From an uncultured Tateyamaria sp. (lineage in GTDB: Bacteria > Pseudomonadota > Alphaproteobacteria > Rhodobacterales > Rhodobacteraceae), in NCBI RefSeq assembly GCF_947487805.1, contig NZ_CANKXW010000010.1:62001-126000 (forward strand): a DNA stretch of 64,000 nt, given 5' to 3'. The position numbers and the translations under genes are program-made. The notes under the pieces are model-generated. The model was not told the DNA's origin. It made no database searches and was given only the letters and a program-made list of their open reading frames with translations. Shown here one piece after another: positions 55,891-63,721 of the stretch. The stretch's first letter is position 1. Each line of letters starts with the position of its first letter.

Positions 55891-56379
55891 ATGACGGATC
55901 GAACCTATAAGCGGAAAAAGCGCGGCACAGGGCGTCATGTGCAGTTGTCAGAGGCGCTTCAATCAACCGAGGCATGGGCAACGCTCAAACCCGGCCCGAG
56001 AGCGCTATACGTCGAACTCAAGCGCCGCTATCGCGGCAACAATAACGGGCGGCTGGTCCTGAGCCACAGAGATGCGGCCAAGGCTCTGTCAGTGCATCGC
56101 AACACCGTTGGGGCATGGTTCACTGAACTGGAGCGGCGCGGCCTAATCTACATGGTGCGTGGCGCGTTCCTTGGGCCGTCTGGTGTAGGGGAGGCACCAC
56201 ATTGGGCATTGGCTGAATTGCCAACCGCTGATGGGCAGTCTGCCAACTGGGCGTTCAGGTCATGGCGGGAAAATCAGAAACCCGTCACAGAAAACCGGAC
56301 GCGCCGGCACAGGGATTGTGACGGTCACGCGGTTTCGGCTGGCTCTGAGAACTTTGGCGTCCTGAAAATTGTGACGTGA
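55891..56379 (+). CDS. Putative HTH replication/regulatory protein of the element
   Basis: A 162-aa basic protein. The central region TLKPGPRALYVELKRRYRG, LSHRDAAKALSVHRNTVGAWF and TELERRGLIYMVRG has a winged-HTH pattern like that of small element proteins that bind an origin or operator. No primase, helicase or nuclease motif is visible. GTGAC motifs occur near its end and upstream. A GGGGCGG/CCGCCCC hairpin and a (CG)7 run lie just before its start. Confidence 0.6.
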   Translation: MTDRTYKRKKRGTGRHVQLSEALQSTEAWATLKPGPRALYVELKRRYRGNNNGRLVLSHRDAAKALSVHRNTVGAWFTELERRGLIYMVRGAFLGPSGVGEAPHWALAELPTADGQSANWAFRSWRENQKPVTENRTRRHRDCDGHAVSAGSENFGVLKIVT

Positions 56380-56532
56380 GGCTGATTTATTTAATGCCAC
56401 CGCAGCACAGTTTTTGGGCCATATATACATCTAGCCATAGTGTGATGTGCCGACGTAGCTGGCGCGTTTGGATGCAGTAGATCTGCTAGTCTATGCTAAG
56501 CTCAAACAGGGCTTTCATGTGAGGAACATTCA

Positions 56533-56784
56533 ATGCGTGTTTTGGTTGGACTGTTGCTTTGCGCATCGCCCGTCTCCGCAAACTCATACGTCTACGAGTG
56601 TCGGGGCGAACCCGCCTATCTGGGCGCGAGCATAGATAAGTCGGGTCGGCCCTGCAAATTGGTCACTGTTCCGCGTGACCACGCAGGCGAATTTCGCAAG
56701 ATAGAATCAGAGGCAGGCAAGCAGCATAAAGCGCGGCGGGCAAAAGAGCGTTGGGAACAGTTCTTGGAACAACATGGCGAGTAG
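56533..56784 (+). CDS. Small secreted protein of unknown function
   Basis: An 83-aa protein with a signal peptide (MRVLVGLLLCASPVSANS) and a good ribosome site (GAGGAACATTCA). The mature part begins YVYECRGEPAYLG and has two cysteines (ECRG and RPCKL), then a charged helical tail (KQHKARRAKERWEQFLEQHG). The pattern resembles DUF4124-like periplasmic proteins, but the match is not firm. Confidence 0.6.
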   Translation: MRVLVGLLLCASPVSANSYVYECRGEPAYLGASIDKSGRPCKLVTVPRDHAGEFRKIESEAGKQHKARRAKERWEQFLEQHGE

Positions 56785-56924
56785 ATTGCCTTTGCGCGGT
56801 CAGAGCAAAAAACGGGTTTAGCGATATTCGTTGACGGGGCCGTCGGTTCCCTATGGGAGTGTTCCTAGAGATCGGCCCCCCCCCATCACCCTAAAGTTTC
56901 GGCCCAAATTGAGAGGTTAGCCAA

Positions 56925-57503
56925 TTGGTTTCGAAGGCCACGGTCGAAGCGCACCATCAGTTGTGCATCTTTACCATGCGACGTTCCGGCGTTCTGCATG
57001 ATGGTTACACGACCAACTGGGTTTGGCGAAATGCGCAAACGCTGGAGGAAACCGGACGCATGGCGATGCGGGTGAGTGCCTCTGCCGTGCATCTCAGCTA
57101 TCGCCTCCGCTGGGGCATGGGCGATTGGGAAAGCATCAGCGACACCATTTTTCTCAGCATTACCCAGCCAGAAAAGGGCGGTGTGCGATGGTGGTTTGAG
57201 TGTCCCGGTTGCCACGCGCGCCGTGCCAAGCTGTATCTGAGCACCTATTTCCGGTGCCGTTCGTGTCTCGGTCTTTGCTATTCCAGCCAATTGGAGCACA
57301 CCCGTGACAGAGATTTGCGAAGGTTCTTTAAGCGTCGGCAGTCGCTGGGCGTTTTTGGCGGCATTTGCGAGCCGTTCCCAGCGAAGCCAAAGTGGATGCG
57401 CTGGGCAACTTATCATCAGCTACATGCGCAAGACTGCCGAGACATTACGCGCATCGACGCGCACACGATCAAGTTGCTAGAGCGAGTAGGCGAAATTTAC
57501 TAG
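56925..57503 (+). CDS. Zinc-ribbon protein of mobile elements
   Basis: A 192-aa protein read from TTG at 56925, because GAGAGG lies 8 nt upstream; an ATG at 56976 would give 175 aa. Four cysteines in FECPGCHARRAKLYL and YFRCRSCLGLCYSSQ form a zinc ribbon (Cys93, Cys96, Cys111, Cys114 from the TTG). It is flanked by aromatic beta-rich sequence. Proteins of this shape occur as uncharacterised genes in prophages and islands. Role unknown; possibly nucleic-acid binding. Confidence 0.7.
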   Translation: MVSKATVEAHHQLCIFTMRRSGVLHDGYTTNWVWRNAQTLEETGRMAMRVSASAVHLSYRLRWGMGDWESISDTIFLSITQPEKGGVRWWFECPGCHARRAKLYLSTYFRCRSCLGLCYSSQLEHTRDRDLRRFFKRRQSLGVFGGICEPFPAKPKWMRWATYHQLHAQDCRDITRIDAHTIKLLERVGEIY

Positions 57504-57521
57504 CGCATACCATTCAAGTGC

Positions 57522-58001
57522 TTAGCCCTCTTCGTCATGAGCCTGCGCGGTCTTGGCAAGAAACTCAATTGCAAACCGCTTCGCGCCTTCCAAAGCCTGA
57601 ACGTTGAAGTTTTGACCGACGACGTAAGAGGTATGCGACGTGACTGACACCTCTGTGAAGCCATCAGTGCCACGCACATTCGCAGGCATTCGGAAGTCGA
57701 AGATAATCACCCCTGAACACACGCCGTTGGTCAGCCGTTCGCCTAATACGGTAACCTCAACCATCGATTTCAAAGTCACGCCCCTGCCAATCACCTCAAA
57801 ACCACCTATGTCTAGTTGGTCGGTAAGATAGGTTCGAACCTCTCCAATGTTGGTCCAGCAACCGTTTATTGCTTTGTCATGTATGTCGATGCGCATTGGA
57901 TTGACGGTTTCGTATTTGATGACGTCTTCAACGCCTATCCATTGAGAGAACCCGGGGCTTGCCCAAAGAAGCATACCCGCGCAAAGAACGCCAAAACGCA
58001 T
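57522..58001 (-). CDS. Secreted hypothetical protein
   Basis: A 159-aa protein with a signal peptide (MRFGVLCAGMLLWASPGFS) and GGAG 8 nt before the start. The mature part is beta-rich with two cysteines (INGCWTNIGE and NGVCSGVIIF). It is the only element gene on the minus strand and lies near the right end. No family recognised. Confidence 0.6.
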   Translation of the reverse strand: MRFGVLCAGMLLWASPGFSQWIGVEDVIKYETVNPMRIDIHDKAINGCWTNIGEVRTYLTDQLDIGGFEVIGRGVTLKSMVEVTVLGERLTNGVCSGVIIFDFRMPANVRGTDGFTEVSVTSHTSYVVGQNFNVQALEGAKRFAIEFLAKTAQAHDEEG

Positions 58002-58146
58002 AAAAGCTCTCCTATCGCTTGCCCGCAGTTAAGTTATCGCAAGAGTAGGCTGCAATGTAATTTTGAGAGACTTGAAGCTTAGAGGTTGTATGCTCCACAC
58101 TCTAGTGTCGCTAAAGTCGAGAGGAATCGACTGGCGGGGTATGAAG

Positions 58147-58158
58147 TGTGGTATAAAT
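58147..58158 (+). repeat. 12-bp direct repeat near right end of the element
   Basis: TGTGGTATAAAT, identical to 52904-52915. The surrounding 100 bp are the most A+T-rich of the region. Confidence 0.45.
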
Positions 58159-58216
58159 ACTATCGTTTGATAAATTCATACGTAAAAACAAGTGATTGGA
58201 AGATTTGTTTGGCTGA

Positions 58217-58230
58217 CACAGCATCCGCCA
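58217..58230 (+). repeat. Probable right attachment site (attR)
   Basis: CACAGCATCCGCCA, same orientation as the tRNA 3' end and 13 of 14 identical. It marks the return to core composition, 52 bp before the fumarylacetoacetase-family start. Confidence 0.5.
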
Positions 58231-58282
58231 TTTGCCCTGTCAGGCCGGAATTGGCGCCGCGCGCCCGTGTTCAGGAGCTGAT

Positions 58283-58984
58283 ATGACCGACAACGCACCC
58301 GATTATGCCTTTGCCCCCGCACCTGTGGTCAGCCTGCCGATTGAGGGGCACGCCGAGCGGTTTCCGGTGCGGCGTATTTACTGCGTCGGGCGCAATTATG
58401 CGGCCCATGCGGTCGAGATGGGGCATGATCCGGACAAGGAGCCGCCGTTCTTTTTCCAGAAACCCGCGGACACGATTGTGCAGCCGGGTGCGGATTTCCC
58501 GTATCCCGCACAGTCGAGCGATGTGCATTTCGAGATGGAGCATGTGGTGGCCATTGGCACCGGCGGGGCGGACATTCCAGTTGAGACGGCGCTGGATCAC
58601 GTTTTTGGCTATGCTGCGGGCCTCGACATGACGCGGCGCGATCTGCAAGGCGCGGCCAAGAAGATGGGTCGCCCGTGGGAAGTGGGCAAGGCGTTCGAGA
58701 GCTCTGCGCCGATGTCGGCCATTCGCACCGTCGCTGATATCGGGCACCCCGCGCGCGGGGCCGTGCGCCTGTGGGTGAATGGAGAGATGCGGCAGGACGG
58801 TGATCTGGATCAGCTGATTTGGAAAACCCAGGAGGTGATTGCGCATTTGTCGGCGCTGTTCACGCTGGCGCCCGGTGACCTGATCATGACGGGCACACCT
58901 GCGGGTGTGGGGCCGGTGGCGCGCGGTGACGAGATGGTGGGCGAGGTCGAGGGGATCGGGCGGGTCGAACTGCGCGTGGTCTAG
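58283..58984 (+). CDS. Fumarylacetoacetate hydrolase family protein
   Basis: A 233-aa FAH-fold enzyme, ATG at 58283 after AGGAG. RRIYCVGRNYAAHAVEMGHDP, PFFFQKPADTIV and SDVHFEMEHVVAIG (metal ligands Glu), then GYAAGLDMTRRDLQ and LFTLAPGDLIMTGTPAGVGPV are FAHD1/fumarylpyruvate hydrolase-type signatures. Beside the hpa genes it may supply the decarboxylase or isomerase step usually covered by two-domain HpaG. That is inference. It ends 4 bp into the convergent hpaR gene. Confidence 0.85.
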   Translation: MTDNAPDYAFAPAPVVSLPIEGHAERFPVRRIYCVGRNYAAHAVEMGHDPDKEPPFFFQKPADTIVQPGADFPYPAQSSDVHFEMEHVVAIGTGGADIPVETALDHVFGYAAGLDMTRRDLQGAAKKMGRPWEVGKAFESSAPMSAIRTVADIGHPARGAVRLWVNGEMRQDGDLDQLIWKTQEVIAHLSALFTLAPGDLIMTGTPAGVGPVARGDEMVGEVEGIGRVELRVV

Positions 58985-59418
58985 TCGCGCGGTCCGGGGT
59001 CGAGCCTGCCCAGTAGATCCAGCAGGGTCTCGTAGTTTTCTGTGCCCAGCGTGGCGCGGAACCCGTCCACGATCTGGCCCGCGCGATGGCGGTGGTCGTC
59101 GATGATCTTTTGCCCGGCGGGGGCCAGCGCGATCATCTGGCGACGCCGGTCCACGGTGTCGCGGGTCTGGGTGATCAGCCCCTTGTCGCGCATCGCACTT
59201 GCGATCCGGGTCAGGCTGGGAAAGAGCAGGCTGGCGCGGTTGGCCAGCGTTTTGGTGTCCATGGACCCGGCCTCGTCCAGCACCCGCAGCACGCGCCATT
59301 GCTGTTCCGTGATGCCGGTTTCCGACAGCATCTCGCGGATGGGGGCCATAACCCCCTCGCGGGCGCGGATCAGCGCGATGGGCAGGGATCTGGAGGTCGA
59401 GGGCAGCGGGTCGGTCAT
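58981..59418 (-). CDS. hpaR: MarR-family regulator HpaR
   Basis: A 145-aa winged-helix repressor. LIRAREGVMAPIREMLSETGITEQQWRVLRVLDEAG and LTRIASAMRDKGLITQTRDTVDRRRQMIALAPAG (recognition helix and wing) match HpaR, which controls homoprotocatechuate meta-cleavage operons and responds to the substrate. It is divergent from hpaE with two operator-like repeats between. Confidence 0.9.
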   Translation of the reverse strand: MTDPLPSTSRSLPIALIRAREGVMAPIREMLSETGITEQQWRVLRVLDEAGSMDTKTLANRASLLFPSLTRIASAMRDKGLITQTRDTVDRRRQMIALAPAGQKIIDDHRHRAGQIVDGFRATLGTENYETLLDLLGRLDPGPRD

Positions 59419-59490
59419 GCGGGCGCGCCTGTGTCAAAGAGGTCCTGGCGGTGCTGCCAAGGTACACTTGACAATGCAAGCAGGGTTTAC

Positions 59491-59517
59491 TTAACCTGTC
59501 AATAATTAACATGTTAA
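59491..59517. promoter_or_regulatory. Candidate HpaR operator (two 12-bp sites)
   Basis: TTAACCTGTCAA (59491-59502) and TTAACATGTTAA (59506-59517) are copies of TTAAC-n-TGT-n-AA at 15-bp spacing. The second is a perfect palindrome. They sit in the hpaR-hpaE divergent promoter region, where a MarR-family dimer would bind. Confidence 0.65.
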
Positions 59518-59551
59518 CGATACTGCCCCGCGGCAGATCCTGGGGGCCGAG

Positions 59552-61063
59552 ATGGCAACACTGAACGACAATCTGGAAAAGCTGGACGGGTTTCTGGCGC
59601 GGTTTCGCGCGCACGGGATCAAGAACCGCATTGCCGGCGCGGACCGGGACGGCGGGGGCGGTGTCTTTGCCAGTGTCTCGCCCGTGGACGAAAGCCATAT
59701 CTGCGATGTGGCGCGCGGCGACGCGGGCGATATCGATGCGGCCGCACAGGCCGCACACGCCGCCTTTGCCGAGTGGCGCGACATGCCCGCGACCCAACGC
59801 CGCGCCATACTGATCCGTATCGCCGAAGGGATCGAGGCGCGGGCCGAGGAAATTGCGCTGTGCGAATGCTGGGACACCGGGCAGGCCTATAAATTCATGT
59901 CCAAGGCCGCCCTGCGCGGGGCAGAGAATTTCCGCTATTTCGCCGATCAGGTGGTGCAGGCCCGCGACGGCCAGCACCTGAAGTCTCCCACCTTGATGAA
60001 CATCACCACCCGCGTGCCGATTGGCCCGGTGGGCGTCATCACGCCGTGGAACACGCCCTTCATGCTCTCCACCTGGAAAATCGCGCCGGCGCTGGCCGCG
60101 GGCTGCACGGTGGTGCACAAACCCGCCGAAGCCTCGCCGCTGACCGCGCGGCTGCTGGTCGAGATCGCCGAAGACGCGGGCCTGCCCCCCGGTGTGCTGA
60201 ACACCGTGAATGGCTTTGGCGAGGAGGCGGGCAAGGCGCTGTGCGAACATCCCCTTATCCGCGCCATCGCCTTTGTCGGAGAAAGCCGGACCGGCAGCCT
60301 GATCACCAAACAGGGGGCCGATACGCTGAAACGCAACCATCTGGAGCTGGGTGGCAAGAACCCGGTCATCGTCTTTGACGACGCGGAACTGGACCGGGCG
60401 CTCGATGCGGTGATCTTCATGATCTATTCGATCAACGGCGAACGGTGCACCTCGTCCTCGCGCCTGTTGGTGCAGGACACGATCCGCGCAGCGTTCGAGG
60501 CCCGTCTGGTTGAGCGGGTCAATGCGATCCGCGTCGGCCATCCGCTGGACCCCAAGACGGAAATCGGGCCGCTGATTTCGCAGGAGCATTACGACAAGGT
60601 CACCGGCTATTTCGACACCGCGAAGGCGGACGGTGCAACGATCGCCGCAGGCGGCGCGCCTGCGGGGGATACCGGGTATTTTGTCAAGCCGACCCTGTTC
60701 ACCGATGCCACCAACGACATGCGCATCGCGCGCGAGGAGATTTTTGGCCCTGTGCTGACCTCGATCCCCTTTGCAACCGAGGACGAGGCGCTGTCCATCG
60801 CCAACGACACACCGTACGGTCTGACGGGATATGTCTGGACCAACGACCTGACACGTGCGCTGCGCTTTACCGACCGGCTGGAAGCGGGGATGATCTGGGT
60901 CAATTCCGAAAACGTGCGGCACCTGCCCACGCCCTTTGGCGGGGTCAAGGCCAGCGGGATCGGGCGCGATGGCGGCGACTGGTCCTTTGACTTCTACATG
61001 GAGCAAAAGCACATCGGCCTGGCCACGGGTCAGCACAAGATCACCAAGCTCGGAGCGCTGTGA
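59552..61063 (+). CDS. hpaE: 5-carboxymethyl-2-hydroxymuconate semialdehyde dehydrogenase
   Basis: A 503-aa NAD-dependent aldehyde dehydrogenase of the homoprotocatechuate meta pathway, oxidising the HpaD product to 5-carboxymethyl-2-hydroxymuconate. Motifs: Asn167 in TPWNTPF, Glu265 in LELGGKNPV and the nucleophile Cys299 in NGERCTSSSRL. C-terminal SENVRHLPTPFGGVKASGIG is typical of HpaE. First gene of the operon; it abuts hpaD (TGATG). Confidence 0.93.
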   Translation: MATLNDNLEKLDGFLARFRAHGIKNRIAGADRDGGGGVFASVSPVDESHICDVARGDAGDIDAAAQAAHAAFAEWRDMPATQRRAILIRIAEGIEARAEEIALCECWDTGQAYKFMSKAALRGAENFRYFADQVVQARDGQHLKSPTLMNITTRVPIGPVGVITPWNTPFMLSTWKIAPALAAGCTVVHKPAEASPLTARLLVEIAEDAGLPPGVLNTVNGFGEEAGKALCEHPLIRAIAFVGESRTGSLITKQGADTLKRNHLELGGKNPVIVFDDAELDRALDAVIFMIYSINGERCTSSSRLLVQDTIRAAFEARLVERVNAIRVGHPLDPKTEIGPLISQEHYDKVTGYFDTAKADGATIAAGGAPAGDTGYFVKPTLFTDATNDMRIAREEIFGPVLTSIPFATEDEALSIANDTPYGLTGYVWTNDLTRALRFTDRLEAGMIWVNSENVRHLPTPFGGVKASGIGRDGGDWSFDFYMEQKHIGLATGQHKITKLGAL

Positions 61064-62046
61064 TGCCTGTACCTGCACCGAACCTGTACCCCGATTTCAA
61101 CACCATCCGGCTGAGTCATGTGTGCCTGAACGTGGCGGATCTGGCCGCATCGCGGACGTTTTACACCGATATTCTTGGGATGCAGGTGACCGACGAGACC
61201 GACAGCCACATCTATCTGCGCGCAATGGAGGAACGGGGCCACCACTGCATCATCCTGCAACGCTCGGACCAGCCGGGCACGGTCGAGGTGATGGGGTTCA
61301 AGACCTTTGACGAGGGCGATTTGGACCGGGCGGCGGCCTATTTCGAGGGCAAGGGGCGGCCCACATCCTGGGTCGACCGGCCCTATCAGGGGCGCACATT
61401 GCTGACCTCGGACAATATGGGCATTCCGCTTGAGTTCTATCACCGGATGGACCGCCTGCCGCCGATCCATCAGCAATACGCGCTTTATCGCGGGGTCAAG
61501 CCGCTGCGGATCGACCATTTCAACTGCTTTTCCACGGATGTGGACGCCTCGGTCGCGTTTTACAGCGATTGGGGGTTCCGGGTGACGGAGTACACCGAGG
61601 ATGAGGACAGCAAGCGGCTGTGGGCCGCGTGGATGCACCGCAAGGGCGGGGTGCATGACATGGCCTTTACCAACGGGACGGGACCGCGGATGCACCATGT
61701 GGCGTTCTGGGTGCCGACACCGCTGAACATCATTGACCTGCTCGATCTGATGGCGACCACCGGCTATGTGGATCATATCGAGCGGGGGCCGGGGCGGCAT
61801 GGGATTTCCAACGCGTTCTTCCTTTATATCCTCGACCCGGACGGGCACCGGATCGAGATTTATTGCTCGGATTACCAGACGGTCGATCCGGATCTTGAGC
61901 CGATCAAGTGGGATCTCAAGGATCCGCAGCGCCAGACGTTGTGGGGTGCGCCCGCGCCGCGCAGCTGGTTCGAGAACGGATCGCCCTTTGTGGGCGTGAC
62001 GCCGCGCGCGTCGGATCTGGCCGCAAGCCCGATCATCGCGCCATGA
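61063..62046 (+). CDS. hpaD: 3,4-dihydroxyphenylacetate 2,3-dioxygenase
   Basis: A 327-aa two-domain extradiol dioxygenase of the vicinal oxygen chelate type. The 2-His-1-carboxylate metal site is visible as His152 (LRIDHFNCF), His211 or His212 (PRMHHVAFW) and Glu265 (GHRIEIY). It opens the ring of homoprotocatechuate. The N-terminal domain (about 12-130) is a non-catalytic VOC repeat. ATG at 61063 overlaps the hpaE stop; GTG at 61060 is a one-codon-longer alternative. Confidence 0.93.
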   Translation: MPVPAPNLYPDFNTIRLSHVCLNVADLAASRTFYTDILGMQVTDETDSHIYLRAMEERGHHCIILQRSDQPGTVEVMGFKTFDEGDLDRAAAYFEGKGRPTSWVDRPYQGRTLLTSDNMGIPLEFYHRMDRLPPIHQQYALYRGVKPLRIDHFNCFSTDVDASVAFYSDWGFRVTEYTEDEDSKRLWAAWMHRKGGVHDMAFTNGTGPRMHHVAFWVPTPLNIIDLLDLMATTGYVDHIERGPGRHGISNAFFLYILDPDGHRIEIYCSDYQTVDPDLEPIKWDLKDPQRQTLWGAPAPRSWFENGSPFVGVTPRASDLAASPIIAP

Positions 62047-62063
62047 CCAGCCAGGGAGAGACC

Positions 62064-62918
62064 ATGCGATTTGCCACATTCTCGGCGCAGGGGCGCACGC
62101 ATTACGGGGCCGTGACGGATGCGGGCCTGATCGCGCTGGATGGCGATTTCCCGGACTGGCCGACCTTGTGCTCTGTCATCCGCGGTGGCGGGTTGGCACA
62201 GTTGGAGCAGGCCGCAGTGGGGCGCGACGTGACCCATACAGAGGTCGCGTACGAGATGGTGCTGCCCGATGCGCAGCGGATCCTGTGCGTCGGGGTCAAT
62301 TTCCCTGACCGCAATGCCGAGTACAAGGACGGCAGCGCGCAGCCGAAATATATGTCGCTTTTCCCGCGCTTTGCCAGCGGCTTTACCGGCCACAACCGCC
62401 CGCTGATCCGCCCGCCGGAAAACCACACGCTGGACTACGAGGGCGAGGTGGCCGTGATCATCGGCAAGGCCGGGCGGCGGATCGCGCCCGAGCACGCCTA
62501 TGACCATATCGCGGCGCTGACCATCTGCAACGAAGGCACCATCCGCGACTGGGTCCGGCACGCCAAGTTCAACGTGACCCAAGGCAAGAACTGGGACCGG
62601 TCGGCGGCCATGGGGCCTTGGATCGTGCCGTTCCAGGAGGCCGCACAGCTGGACGAGGCGCGCATTCTGACCCGCGTGAACGGCGAGGTGCGGCAGGACG
62701 ATGTGCTGCGCCGGATGATGTTCCCGGTGCGCGCCGAGATCGCCTATATCTCGACATTCATGACGCTTCAGCCCGGTGATATCATCGTGACCGGCACGCC
62801 AACGGGGGCCGGGGCGCGGTTTGATCCGCCCCGCTATCTCGCGCCCGGCGATGTGGTAGAGGTCGAGGTGAACGGCATCGGCACCCTGCGCAACACCGTG
62901 GAGGACGAAGTGCTATGA
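62064..62918 (+). CDS. hpaG: HpaG-like fumarylacetoacetase-family decarboxylase/isomerase
   Basis: A 284-aa FAH-family protein. ILCVGVNFPDRNAEYKDG, LDYEGEVAVIIGKAGRRI (metal ligands), GTIRDWVRHAKFNVTQGKNWDRSAAMGPW and LQPGDIIVTGTPTGAGARF are family blocks. By operon position between hpaD and hpaH it should be the 5-oxopent-3-ene-1,2,5-tricarboxylate decarboxylase/isomerase step. E. coli HpaG has two FAH repeats; this has one. GGGAGAG precedes ATG at 62064; ATG 62043 overlaps the hpaD stop. Confidence 0.8.
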   Translation: MRFATFSAQGRTHYGAVTDAGLIALDGDFPDWPTLCSVIRGGGLAQLEQAAVGRDVTHTEVAYEMVLPDAQRILCVGVNFPDRNAEYKDGSAQPKYMSLFPRFASGFTGHNRPLIRPPENHTLDYEGEVAVIIGKAGRRIAPEHAYDHIAALTICNEGTIRDWVRHAKFNVTQGKNWDRSAAMGPWIVPFQEAAQLDEARILTRVNGEVRQDDVLRRMMFPVRAEIAYISTFMTLQPGDIIVTGTPTGAGARFDPPRYLAPGDVVEVEVNGIGTLRNTVEDEVL

Positions 62919-63715
62919 CCCCTGAAGATCACGCAGATGCCGCCGCCCGCCTGCTGGAGGCGGAGGCGACGCGCACCCAGATCGGGCTGCTGTCGCGGGC
63001 GCATCCCGAGATGGGCATGGACGACGCCTATGCCATCCAGTCCGCGATCCTGCGCGCCAAGCTGGCGCAAGGGCGCGACGTGATCGGGTGGAAGATCGGT
63101 CTGACCTCGAAGGCGATGCAATATGCGCTCAACATCGACATCCCCGACAGCGGGATCCTGTTTGACGACATGCTCTTTGCCGATGGCGCGCGGGTGCCAA
63201 AGGGGAGGTTCATCCAGCCCAGGATCGAGGCCGAGATCGCCTTTGTCATGGGCCGTGCACTGGGCGGTGCGGATGTGACGCGGGCGGACGTGATTGCGGC
63301 CACGGATCATGTGGCGCCCTCTCTGGAGATCCTCGACACCCGCATCCTGCGGGCCGATCCGGAGACGGGTGCCACGCGCAACGTCTTTGACACGATCAGC
63401 GACAATGCGGCCAATGCAGGCATCGTGCTGGGCGAGGCGCGGCACGCGGTGGATGCATTCGATCTGCGCTGGGTCGGGGCGATCACCACGCGAAACGGCG
63501 CGGTCGAGGAAACTGGGCTGGGGGCCGGGGTGCTGAACGACCCGGTGGAAAGCGTCGTCTGGCTGGCCCGGCGCATGGCGGAATACGGCCAGAGCATCCA
63601 GCCCGGTCACGTGATCCTGTCGGGCAGCTTTATCCGGCCGGTGGAATGTCCCGCAGGCGCCGAGATCCACGCCGATTTCGGCCCCTTCGGCCATGTCAGC
63701 GTGGCCTTTGACTAG
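62915..63715 (+). CDS. hpaH: 2-oxo-hept-4-ene-1,7-dioate hydratase
   Basis: A 266-aa metal-dependent hydratase, MhpD/HpaH family. Markers: DAYAIQSAILRAKLAQGRDVIGWKIGLTSKAMQYALNID (as family blocks), IQPRIEAEIAFVMGRALGG, and the final SGSFIRPVECPAGAEIHADFGPFGHVSV. It hydrates the 2-hydroxyhepta-2,4-diene-1,7-dioate product. It overlaps hpaG by 4 bp. hpaF and hpaI are not in the window. Confidence 0.92.
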   Translation: MTPEDHADAAARLLEAEATRTQIGLLSRAHPEMGMDDAYAIQSAILRAKLAQGRDVIGWKIGLTSKAMQYALNIDIPDSGILFDDMLFADGARVPKGRFIQPRIEAEIAFVMGRALGGADVTRADVIAATDHVAPSLEILDTRILRADPETGATRNVFDTISDNAANAGIVLGEARHAVDAFDLRWVGAITTRNGAVEETGLGAGVLNDPVESVVWLARRMAEYGQSIQPGHVILSGSFIRPVECPAGAEIHADFGPFGHVSVAFD

Positions 63716-63721
63716 GCCGCG

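Larger units (their letters stand above)
52768..58230 (+). mobile_element. Integrative element inserted at tRNA-Ser(UGA)
   Basis: About 5.5 kb directly downstream of the tRNA gene. Evidence: a P4-type tyrosine integrase beginning 147 bp after the tRNA, base composition more A+T-rich than the flanks, several small DNA-binding proteins, and an imperfect 14-bp copy of the tRNA 3' end at 58217-58230, after which normal core genes resume. No capsid, tail, conjugation or resistance gene was recognised. It is smaller than typical phages or ICEs, so it may be a satellite, an integrative mobilisable element or a degraded island. Confidence 0.8.

Noticed and set aside
58271-61078. A 935-aa open frame on the - strand across the FAH gene, hpaR and hpaE
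   Set aside because: It spans three well-supported genes and their promoter region and has no domain of its own.
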